Of a stretch of DNA of 43,690 bases, positions 1-6,996 are shown one piece after another. Made by a program: the position numbers and the translations under genes. Numbering within the stretch: the first letter of the stretch is position 1; each line of letters opens with the position of its first letter. Below the pieces are notes generated by a model. It made no database searches and was not told where the DNA came from. It was given only the letters and a program-made list of their open reading frames with translations. This DNA comes from Alphaproteobacteria bacterium (lineage in GTDB: Bacteria; Pseudomonadota; Alphaproteobacteria; CACZRW01): contig JAFWAG010000035.1 of NCBI GenBank assembly GCA_017507765.1, positions 1-43,690 on the forward strand, in the 5' to 3' direction.

Positions 1-463
1 AACATTTGGTTGATGTAATCAGTGTTTAGGTCAGTTAATTTTGTCGAGTCAGGAAGTTCTACTTTTAAATATTCAAAGTTAGAAATTTCGCCAAAGTATA
101 AATTATCTACGCTGTTTACTCTTTCTCCCAATGCTGTTGTCATAAATTTGGTGTAAGAAGTAACATATTGATTTATTGCGTAGTCGTAAACACGTTCTTT
201 GTGTGTTTCTATATCATAATATATATACACACTTGTTTCGCTGGTTTCTACCGATGTGTCAGAGAATGAAAGCGGAACATAAGATTCGCCCGTTACATCG
301 TCTATTACCGATTGATTAACGTAGGTGTAGTGATATCCAAATTTCATCTCGCCAGTGTCTTCGTCAATATCAGGAACAGTTGTGTATTGAGTGTTGCCTT
401 CTGAATCTACTGATGCTTCAGAAGTAAGATAAATTTCGTTTAAGTATCTTACTGCAACAGTCG
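1..463 (-). CDS. partial coding fragment of unknown function, open at both ends
   Basis: Reading the minus strand from about 463 down to 1 gives an uninterrupted frame that leaves the window. It has no start codon near its upstream end, and the in-frame TAA at 476-474 lies inside the mazG sequence. The peptide is polar and rich in Tyr, Thr, Asp and Asn (for example VRYLNEIYL, then GYHYTYVNQS), as in an extracellular or phage-structural protein, but I recognise no family. Its AT-leaning codon use differs from the neighbouring genes. It stops making sense where mazG starts to make sense, next to a GTCGAC palindrome at 460-465. This is either foreign DNA or a chimeric contig end. Confidence 0.45.
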
Positions 464-823
464 ACCAGAGCTTTTAAGCTGCAAAAAAGAGCGGCAAGAG
501 TTGGATTTGACTGGGAAAGCGCAGACGCCGCCTTATTAAAGCTGAAAGAAGAGCTTAGCGAAGTTGAAGCCGAAATGGATAAAAACCGTGAAGAAAACCA
601 CGACCGTATGGAAGAAGAACTCGGCGATTTGATGTTTTCCGTGATAAATGTCGCCAGAAAGCTTAAAGTTGATCCAGATACCGCTTTGCGTAATGCAAAC
701 CGAAAGTTTGAAAACCGCTTCGCTTTCATTGAAAGCGAGCTTGCCAAAAAAGGCTTAACACCTGCCGAAGCCGGCTTAATGCAAATGGAGGAATTATGGG
801 AAAAATCAAAAAAATCTGTTTAA
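464..823 (+). pseudogene. mazG: mazG C-terminal fragment (nucleoside triphosphate pyrophosphohydrolase), 5' truncated
   Basis: From 464 the plus frame reads TRAFKLQKRAARVGFDW and then a KLKEELSEVEAEM helix with EELGDLMFSVINVARKL. These are the hallmarks of the second MazG domain, an all-alpha NTP pyrophosphohydrolase whose acidic EExxE/D residues bind Mg2+ and hydrolyse (d)NTPs to NMP and PPi. Full MazG proteins are about 260 residues; only about 119 remain, so the first domain is missing. The frame is open back to 428 but the residues before TRA (LLQQS) do not look like MazG, placing the break near 455-464. The ATG at 575 is internal and unlikely to be the native start. In many alphaproteobacteria mazG sits near hflX, which fits the gene set here. 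Truncation by recombination and by misassembly cannot be told apart. Confidence 0.75.
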
Positions 824-1413
824 GCGCACTTTTGCTTGCCGGAATTGCCCTTGCTTCCGCTTGTTATGTGCCGGACGATTTTACCGGTGATGTTACCATT
901 GATAAAAACGGTGATTTCATTATTGATTATTCGGGAATACTTACTTGGGCGCCTTTTTACGGGCAGATAAAAGAAGGTAAACTGGCAGGAGAAGAAAAGG
1001 AAAAGAAAATCGCTGCCGCCGAAGCAGACTTGGCAAGAGATACCAACTTTACCGAAATTGAATCTCTGGGCGATGCTCAATTCCGAGTTAAATATCATCG
1101 GGAAGGAAAGATTAAGCCTAATTCTTTGATTACCTTTGTCCGCAGAGATTCCTTTATCATGAAAATCAAAGCCGATAAAACCGCAAGCACCGCAACCTTT
1201 TCCGGACGTTGGATGACGCCGGAAAAAGCAGAACAGCTTGTGAAATACGGGCTTAAAGTCCAAGGCGTATTTCGGGTAAGAACCGATGCGGAAGTTATAT
1301 CTTCCAATGCTTCCGAAGTAATTAAGCTTAAAAACGGCTTTACCCTTTATTATTGGAAAGTCGAAGGTTTCAGCAATACGCCGCCTTCTTTGGTTGTTCG
1401 ATTAAATCCTTAA
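796..1413 (+). CDS. exported or lipoprotein-like protein of unknown function
   Basis: A 205-residue protein with a signal peptide: basic MGKIKKI, a hydrophobic stretch to about residue 21, then LASAC, which is close to a lipobox with Cys23 as the possible lipidated residue. The rest is mixed alpha/beta with a Lys/Glu-rich segment around residues 55-75, and has no further membrane segment. It begins 28 nt inside the end of mazG with a GGAGG ribosome binding site at 787-791, five bases before the ATG, so the two were probably translationally coupled. The next gene starts 4 nt after its stop. No family recognised; a periplasmic or outer-membrane-anchored location is inferred from the signal sequence only. 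Confidence 0.72.
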   Translation: MGKIKKICLSALLLAGIALASACYVPDDFTGDVTIDKNGDFIIDYSGILTWAPFYGQIKEGKLAGEEKEKKIAAAEADLARDTNFTEIESLGDAQFRVKYHREGKIKPNSLITFVRRDSFIMKIKADKTASTATFSGRWMTPEKAEQLVKYGLKVQGVFRVRTDAEVISSNASEVIKLKNGFTLYYWKVEGFSNTPPSLVVRLNP

Positions 1414-1417
1414 AGCC

Positions 1418-2332
1418 ATGGTGAAAGCTTATCAAAACCGCTCGGAAATGATGGCGGATATATTGAAAATGTCGCCAAAGGAACGAGCGGAAGTTCTTGC
1501 CGTTCCGGGAAATCGAAGTTTAGTGGAAAGCTTTGGGACTAATTTATTATTATTGTCTGGCAAAGATACTCCTTTGGATAAGCTGCAAGTCGGCTTGATT
1601 TACCGCAATCACCCGCAAACAAACACTCCGGACGGTATCGGGCCGTTGGGCGGAATTGCCGAAATTATCGCTTGGGAAGACTTTGTTTCTCTTTCCCCAA
1701 ACGAGCAAAATAACCTTATCGGGATAAAAGATAATGTAATTGCCGGAAAAGACGGAAATGCGCTGTTTTTAACCGATAAAAACCTTATCCGCATTAACAA
1801 TATCGCCAGAGAAGTCAAAGAAGAACTTACCGATATCGGAATTATCCCGCCTTCTTTGGACTTTGCAAAAATGGAATTGGCTGATTTGCCGGGGATAAAA
1901 GATGACAGCTATATAATCAATGTATGGAACGGGCAAAAGCCGGCAGCTGATGTTTTTGCCATTAATCCTCAAGGGGCAAAGTTATATATTGAAGAAGCCT
2001 TGCTTGATGACTTGGTTAAACAAGCAAAGCCGCCCAAAAATCACGGCGAAGTACGGGCTTTTTTAAAAATGCCGTTTACGGAAGCTTTGCGCCGATACGG
2101 TAAAACCGGAGGCGACTTTCAAGACAAAGACGGCTTTGATTTAACTTATAATTTCCGCTATCCGCATGAATATCTGGTTTTATGGCAAGAGGCCGCCAAA
2201 CGCCTTAATTTCAATCAGGACGCCATAAAAAGCCTGATACAGGAGATAAATCCCGATTTTAACCTGTTGGCGGAGAAACTGGCAAAGCCGTTAAGCTTTA
2301 TTGAAGAAATTATCGGGCTAAAAAAGCAATAA
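1418..2332 (+). CDS. Nudix-like protein with an insertion in the Nudix box
   Basis: 304 residues. Residues 58-79 (VGLIYRN, then GIGPLGGIAE) resemble the strand and GG loop that open a Nudix fold, and residues 131-137 (REVKEEL, followed by DIGI) resemble the metal-binding REXXEE helix. In ordinary Nudix hydrolases about a dozen residues separate the GG from the RE; here about 50 do, with the insertion rich in Asn and Asp. Nudix enzymes cleave nucleoside diphosphates linked to another moiety. Substrate is unknown and the assignment rests on these two motifs. The C-terminal 150 residues match nothing I know. It follows the exported-protein gene by 4 nt, so the two are probably cotranscribed, and precedes the structured leader of PilV-like copy 1. 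Confidence 0.5.
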   Translation: MVKAYQNRSEMMADILKMSPKERAEVLAVPGNRSLVESFGTNLLLLSGKDTPLDKLQVGLIYRNHPQTNTPDGIGPLGGIAEIIAWEDFVSLSPNEQNNLIGIKDNVIAGKDGNALFLTDKNLIRINNIAREVKEELTDIGIIPPSLDFAKMELADLPGIKDDSYIINVWNGQKPAADVFAINPQGAKLYIEEALLDDLVKQAKPPKNHGEVRAFLKMPFTEALRRYGKTGGDFQDKDGFDLTYNFRYPHEYLVLWQEAAKRLNFNQDAIKSLIQEINPDFNLLAEKLAKPLSFIEEIIGLKKQ

Positions 2333-2352
2333 CTTTACACTTATCTTTTAAT

Positions 2353-2513
2353 CCTATAGCATAGGTACGTCTTTATCGTATTGGATAGAGGCGGGATGTA
2401 GTAGTCCCATGAAAAGCTCACGTTTGGAAATCCCAGATGACTGGGAGGCAAAGGAATAAGTGTATCACAAATACTTTGCACCGCATTTTCACGGACTACT
2501 AACTCCCAGTCAT
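2353..2513 (+). ncRNA. candidate structured 5' leader RNA of PilV-like copy 1
   Basis: This untranslated region shows several pairings shared with the leader at 29243-29393. Helix A pairs 2399-2407 with 2493-2501 (9 bp). Helix B pairs 2437-2447 with 2503-2513 (11 bp). Helix C pairs 2448-2453 with 2474-2479. The arms of A and B interleave, which defines a pseudoknot. A competing hairpin pairs 2431-2436 with 2441-2446, using the same GGGA bases as helix B. A small hairpin (2353-2357 with 2361-2365) precedes them. The 3' arm of helix B ends 40 nt before the ATG. A-U to G-C change in helix C between the two copies preserves pairing. Function is unknown; a cis-acting switch is an inference. Confidence 0.6.
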
Positions 2514-2553
2514 TGCTCCAAAAGGAAGCCATAGTTTTATGGGGGATTAAAGT

Positions 2554-4485
2554 ATGAACCGTACTAAACATAAAGGAAGTATCACCGTTGAAGTTATCAT
2601 TATGTTAGGGCTTATCGCTACCCTGACACCGATACTTTATAAGCATGTTGCTGACCGGTGGGAAGAAATCGACAATATCAACGAAGCAAATACTCTGCTG
2701 TTAATCAAGAATGCTACCAAGGATTACATAGATGCAAATAAAGATGCTATCGCCGTTGGAACTTTACTTCTGGAACCGGTTGATGTCGGGGTTGATGTAA
2801 CTGGATATAAAATAGGTATTCGCAAAGATTCCGACGGAACGATAAATGCTATGATTTCCGGTGTCGGCGGCAATGATATGAAAGCGGCAAAGGTTGCTTC
2901 CTTACTTGGGGTTTCCGCAGGAATATACTCGGCACAGGATAGTTCGGCGGCTTGGGGCATAAATGGCGTTTGGGCGGAAAATATAACTAATTACGGGTTT
3001 ACCTCGCTTCCTACCGGAGTTCCGGTACTTACCACTATTTATGATGAAGAAGATGCCGGTTTAAATGAAGAACAGTTAAAAGAGTTTATTGAAAACAACA
3101 CTTTTGAACAGATTACGGCGAAAAAGTTCTGTGTTGATAATCCGGAAGTTCCCACAGAAGAAAGATGCATAAATAAATGGAATGAAGAAACGTGTCCGGA
3201 ATTGATTGCTTTATGCGATGCCGGAGCAAAATGCAATGACGCATACTCTAAACGCTGCAACCAATCTTGTAATGATATTTTGATAAGTTACCGAGCAGAA
3301 GGAAGTACTCCGACTTCAAATTATGCTTTTCGTTTAACGGGAAGTAATTCAAATGGTGAAGCCAACAAAACCAAATGCTATTTTACTTCGACCGCCGGGT
3401 TTAATGCGGTTGATCTTATTGAGGCTTGCAACGCCAAAGACATGGAAGCTTGTAGCCAAGCAAACACCTATAGCCTTAATAGCACTTGCCAGAAAATTAT
3501 GGACGCTTATAAAACTTTAAACAAAACGCCCAGAAACGGAGTCTATAAGCTGGGTTCGGCCGGAACGGATACAAATTGTTGGTTTAAAAGCACTACCGGA
3601 TATTCCAGCAAGGAAGTAATTGAAAAGTGTAATGCGGGAACAAGCATTGCCTGTCAAATTGGTCGAGAAAATAAATTAAATCGTACTTGTGCAGAGTTAC
3701 AAACTACGATGAAAAGTTATGGTTCGTCTCCGGCAAGCGGTTCGTTCAAACTGACACTTACCAGTACCTCTCCCACTTCTTACACTTGCGATATGAGCCA
3801 AACTCCGGCATGGACAAGAGTTTTACTCTCCGGAACGGAAGGAGCATCTTATACCGCTCCATACAAGGCCACTTATGGTTTCGCCTGTGCAGGGGGAGCG
3901 GGAAACACTGCCAGCACTTCTGCCGGAGCTAAAGGAGGTGTTGTCTCCGGAACGGGAGAGTTTGCTTCCGGTACGATTTTTAAAATTACCGTAAAAAAAG
4001 GAGGAAATGATTGGGGAACGCCGTCTGTTCAATCTGGCGGTAATGGCATAGGAATCTATCTTGGTAATTCTTATGCTCTGGCTAATTTAAAAATTGTGGC
4101 CGGAGGTGGCGGAGGAGCTCAAGGAGACGGCGGTGGCGGCGGTTGGGGCGGCGGCGGAACCAATACAGGAAATAGAGCATCACAAGGCGGACAAGGATTT
4201 TATGCCACGGCAACAACTTATGTCGGGGTAGCAGGAGGCGGAAACGGCGGCTGTCCGACCTATGCCGGTTCGCCATACGGAGGCGGAGGTTCCGGTTGTA
4301 ACACGTCTCCGAGTGACCCTGGATCCGGCGGTGGGTCAGGGTATTGTTCTTTGACTATATGTAAGGAAGCCTTGCCTTATGGAATAAGTCAAAAGTTTGC
4401 TGGAACGAAGACGACAACCAGTGGTACCGGTAAGTATATTGTTCCGCCGGAAGCCGCAGTTTATATCTTAGAAATAAAGGACTGA
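2554..4485 (+). CDS. PilV-like prepilin with Cys-rich repeats and Gly-rich C-terminus (copy 1, intact)
   Basis: 643 residues. The leader MNRTKHKG ends in Gly8, and mature residues SITVE place Glu at +5, the prepilin peptidase signature; residues 10-29 form the hydrophobic helix. Residues 30-175 are nearly the same in copies 2 and 3 (GYKIGIRKDSDGTINAMI, AKVASLLGVSAGIYS, WGINGVWAE) and resemble the constant domain of PilV shufflon minor pilins. Residues about 205-425 carry three Cys repeats (TC..I...Y, CYF or CWF, GY, CNA) ending in a YTCDM motif and PAW. Residues 430-643 are a Gly-rich GGX domain with KIVAGGGGGAQG. Likely a pilus-tip or surface adhesin. No pilus assembly genes are in the window. 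Its distance from leader helix B suggests regulation by that RNA. Confidence 0.75.
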   Translation: MNRTKHKGSITVEVIIMLGLIATLTPILYKHVADRWEEIDNINEANTLLLIKNATKDYIDANKDAIAVGTLLLEPVDVGVDVTGYKIGIRKDSDGTINAMISGVGGNDMKAAKVASLLGVSAGIYSAQDSSAAWGINGVWAENITNYGFTSLPTGVPVLTTIYDEEDAGLNEEQLKEFIENNTFEQITAKKFCVDNPEVPTEERCINKWNEETCPELIALCDAGAKCNDAYSKRCNQSCNDILISYRAEGSTPTSNYAFRLTGSNSNGEANKTKCYFTSTAGFNAVDLIEACNAKDMEACSQANTYSLNSTCQKIMDAYKTLNKTPRNGVYKLGSAGTDTNCWFKSTTGYSSKEVIEKCNAGTSIACQIGRENKLNRTCAELQTTMKSYGSSPASGSFKLTLTSTSPTSYTCDMSQTPAWTRVLLSGTEGASYTAPYKATYGFACAGGAGNTASTSAGAKGGVVSGTGEFASGTIFKITVKKGGNDWGTPSVQSGGNGIGIYLGNSYALANLKIVAGGGGGAQGDGGGGGWGGGGTNTGNRASQGGQGFYATATTYVGVAGGGNGGCPTYAGSPYGGGGSGCNTSPSDPGSGGGSGYCSLTICKEALPYGISQKFAGTKTTTSGTGKYIVPPEAAVYILEIKD

Positions 4486-4493
4486 TTTAAACA

Positions 4494-5282
4494 TTACGAC
4501 ATATAGGAATGGAGAGACTTTGCCATGGTTTGCCAAGTATCTTCATCAGGCGTAAGGATTAAAGCACCGTCAACCGGAACCGGACGGTATGGTGTGCCGT
4601 CAAGAAGTGCACCGTATCCTCCGGCTTCTTTATGCAGGAATACTCCCGCCGCATGATCCCACGGTTGAAGCGGAATGGTATGATAAATACCAAAGTCAAC
4701 TACGCCCATTAACAGCATAGAATAAGAAAAAGCCGCACTGCCCCACCATAATTTATTTTTGATTTTTTCTTCCAAATCAGGGAGTTCTATGCTTAGCGTT
4801 CCTTTCATATCAGACAAATCCGCAGGTGCCGGAGGTATCGTAAGCTTTTGCCCTTTGCACCATGCGCCACTGCCCTTTTCTCCGGCAATTAACAAATCAT
4901 CGTGAAGGGGAATGTTTATCCAACCGGCAATCGTTTCTCCGTTCTTTACCATAGAAACAATAACCCCAAAAACGTCCTTGCCTTTGATAAAGTTTTTAGT
5001 ACCGTCCAACGGGTCAACAACCCAAATCGTCGTATCCGGATAAGATAAAGCGTCATAAACATCGGGATTTTGAAAGGCAACCTCTTCGCCAATAACTACC
5101 GAACCGGGGACTAAATCTTTTAAGCGGGCAGAAAGCATCTTTTCCGCTTCCATATCGGCAACGGTTACAAAATCTGTCGGGCCGCTTTTGGTGGCAATTT
5201 CCCCTGCTTCCAGCTTTTGAAAATGCGGAAGGAGGCTTTCTTTGACAACATCACGGATTATTTGGCTTACTTCGTCTATCAT
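4494..5282 (-). CDS. inositol monophosphatase family phosphatase (SuhB/HisN-like)
   Basis: 262 residues. It carries the Mg2+-binding signatures of the FIG superfamily: VIGEE near residue 80, WVVDPLDGTKNF near residue 107, and WDHAAGVFLHKEAGG near residue 207. Family members dephosphorylate inositol phosphates, fructose 1,6-bisphosphate, PAP or histidinol phosphate; the sequence does not tell which. SuhB-type and HisN-type are both plausible in this lineage. The ATG overlaps the hflX stop by 4 nt (ATGA), making it the last gene of the dusB-to-suhB operon. It converges with PilV-like copy 1 with only 8 nt between the stop codons, and I see no convincing terminator there. Cytoplasmic; no signal peptide. 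Confidence 0.85.
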   Translation of the reverse strand: MIDEVSQIIRDVVKESLLPHFQKLEAGEIATKSGPTDFVTVADMEAEKMLSARLKDLVPGSVVIGEEVAFQNPDVYDALSYPDTTIWVVDPLDGTKNFIKGKDVFGVIVSMVKNGETIAGWINIPLHDDLLIAGEKGSGAWCKGQKLTIPPAPADLSDMKGTLSIELPDLEEKIKNKLWWGSAAFSYSMLLMGVVDFGIYHTIPLQPWDHAAGVFLHKEAGGYGALLDGTPYRPVPVDGALILTPDEDTWQTMAKSLHSYMS

Positions 5283-6580
5283 TCAGATTTTTTCTTCCCC
5301 TCTATCATAACTTGCAAGCGGTTTACATCGGCTTTATCCATGCGGACATGGAAAGATGCAAAATTGTCATCATCGGTGCGGGATACAATTTCTGCCCGCC
5401 GATAAAGCCAAGAAATGGCGGCTCCGTCATCTATCGGCAACTTCACGCTTAAATCAAGTTTTGTTTCGCTAAGCTTGATTTCCAAAAGATGCAAAAGCTC
5501 AGGTATCCCTTCGCCGGTCTTTGCCGAAACCGCAACAATTTTCTCCTTACGGTGGGCAGAGGTCAACATAGCCTTTCGCTCTTCTTCCTCCATAAGGTCA
5601 ACTTTATTTAAAACTTCCAAAAGGTTGTCTTCGATTTTTTCTTCCAAGCCAAGGCTTTTAAGAACTTTATAAACGTCTTGCCGCTGTGCCTCTGTATCGG
5701 CATGACAACAATCCCGAACGTGCAGAATTATGTCCGCTTCCAAAACTTCTTCCAATGTTGCCCGAAAAGCAGCAACCAGTTCCGTGGGAAGTTCGGATAT
5801 AAAGCCTACGGTATCAGACAGGATTACTTCGGAACCGTTGGGAAGAGAAAGCTGCCTCATCGTCGGGTCCAAGGTAGCAAAAAGCTGATCTTTGGCTAAA
5901 ACATCGGCATGGGTAAGGCGATTAAAAAGCGTCGATTTCCCAGCGTTGGTATAGCCAACCAAAGCAATGGTCGGATAAGGAACTCTTTTGCGGGCAGTAC
6001 GATGCAAACTGCGGGTGCGCTTTACTTCTTCCAATTCTTTTTTAATTTTGCTTATCCGGTCAGAGATTATCCGCCTATCCATTTCAATTTGCTTTTCACC
6101 GGGGCCGCCAAGGAAGCCGGCTCCGCCACGCTGTCTTTCCAAGTGCGTCCAACTGCGTACCAAACGGCTTTTTTGATAGCTTAGATGCGCAAGTTCCACC
6201 TGCAAAACGCCTTCTTTGGTACTGGCTCGCTCGCCAAAAATCTCTAATATCAAGGCAGTGCGGTCAATTACCTTGCAATTCCATGCTTTTTCAAGGTTCC
6301 TTTGCTGCATGGGAGAAAGCTGGCAATCCATGATAACCAAAGATGCATCTTCCGAAGCGATAATTCCGCTTAAACGCTCAACATTACCTTGGCCAATATA
6401 GGTGGAAGGCTTGATATTGTTTACCTTAATAACTTCGGAAAAGACTACCGCAAGACCAATGGCTTCGGTAAGACCTACGGCTTCCGCCAAACGCCCTTCG
6501 GGCGAGCGAAGACTTGCATCTGCTACGGATAGTACGGCAGGATAAATAACGATGGCTGATTGAGGGCTTTCTTTTAACAA
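5279..6580 (-). CDS. hflX: ribosome-associated GTPase HflX
   Basis: 433 residues, a normal length. HflX splits stalled or stress-inactivated 70S ribosomes using ATP/GTP. The N-terminal domain ends in the YIGQGN motif near residue 63, followed by the linker motif [16 protein letters not shown] near residue 152. The G domain has G1 GYTNAGKST near residue 209, G3 DTVGF near residue 256, and G4 NKVD near residue 325. It overlaps hfq by 7 nt upstream and suhB by 4 nt downstream, so translation is probably coupled. The hfq-hflX pairing is widespread in proteobacteria and supports the call. Confidence 0.96.
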   Translation of the reverse strand: MLKESPQSAIVIYPAVLSVADASLRSPEGRLAEAVGLTEAIGLAVVFSEVIKVNNIKPSTYIGQGNVERLSGIIASEDASLVIMDCQLSPMQQRNLEKAWNCKVIDRTALILEIFGERASTKEGVLQVELAHLSYQKSRLVRSWTHLERQRGGAGFLGGPGEKQIEMDRRIISDRISKIKKELEEVKRTRSLHRTARKRVPYPTIALVGYTNAGKSTLFNRLTHADVLAKDQLFATLDPTMRQLSLPNGSEVILSDTVGFISELPTELVAAFRATLEEVLEADIILHVRDCCHADTEAQRQDVYKVLKSLGLEEKIEDNLLEVLNKVDLMEEEERKAMLTSAHRKEKIVAVSAKTGEGIPELLHLLEIKLSETKLDLSVKLPIDDGAAISWLYRRAEIVSRTDDDNFASFHVRMDKADVNRLQVMIEGKKKSE

Positions 6581-6906
6581 TCCTCTGAAACTTCGTCAGC
6601 CTCCTCTGGCAAAGCAGGTGCAGATTTATCAGAAGCATCTTCGTCAAATAACTGCAAAGGCTCGCTTGGCATAATGGTGGAAATGGAATGCTTGAAAACA
6701 AGCTGAGAATGGCCTTCCCTGCGCAAAAGCAAACTGTATGCGTCAAAACAAGTAACTATTCCCTGTAAACGCACTCCGCAAATCAAAAAGACGGTTACGG
6801 GAGTTTTGTTCGCACTGATATGCTTTAAAAACAAATCTTGAATATTCTTGTCGTTGTTATGGGCGTGATGATTATTATTACGTTTTTTGTTATAATAGTC
6901 TGGCAT
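6574..6906 (-). CDS. hfq: RNA chaperone Hfq
   Basis: 110 residues. The Sm1 region ([19 protein letters not shown]) and Sm2 region ([11 protein letters not shown]) are clear; the usual YKHAIST appears as FKHSIST. Hfq forms a hexameric ring that presents small RNAs to target mRNAs. The N-terminus is extended by about 20 residues that are unusually rich in Asn and His (NNNHHAHNN), and the C-terminal tail is acidic, ending EVSEDC. The His/Asn extension is not typical of model Hfq proteins. The gene lies between trkA (90 nt upstream) and hflX (7 nt overlap). The presence of Hfq makes sRNA-based control of the leader-bearing pilin genes conceivable, but nothing in the sequence proves it. Confidence 0.95.
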   Translation of the reverse strand: MPDYYNKKRNNNHHAHNNDKNIQDLFLKHISANKTPVTVFLICGVRLQGIVTCFDAYSLLLRREGHSQLVFKHSISTIMPSEPLQLFDEDASDKSAPALPEEADEVSEDC

Positions 6907-6996
6907 TTTAAACCTCTTTGTTATTTTTTGTTTGGGCTTTCAGTAATGCTTTCGCCCACCGATGTCAGTGTACACTTTTTTTACAAATAAAGTCTA

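Noticed and set aside
418-747. Minus-strand open frame across the mazG junction
   Set aside because: Serine-rich antisense shadow of mazG; the real minus-strand fragment at 1-463 is in another frame.
2353-2513. Assignment of the leader to a c-di-GMP, SAM-II or preQ1 riboswitch, or to a hammerhead ribozyme
   Set aside because: The GGCAAAGG segment recalls parts of c-di-GMP-I aptamers and the pseudoknot recalls SAM-II, but their conserved cores are not present, nor is the CUGAUGA/GAAA core of hammerheads.
2341-2571. Minus-strand open frame across leader RNA 1
   Set aside because: It overlaps conserved RNA pairings and the start of PilV-like copy 1; the parallel frame in leader 2 (29210-29395) encodes an unrelated peptide, so conservation is at RNA rather than protein level.
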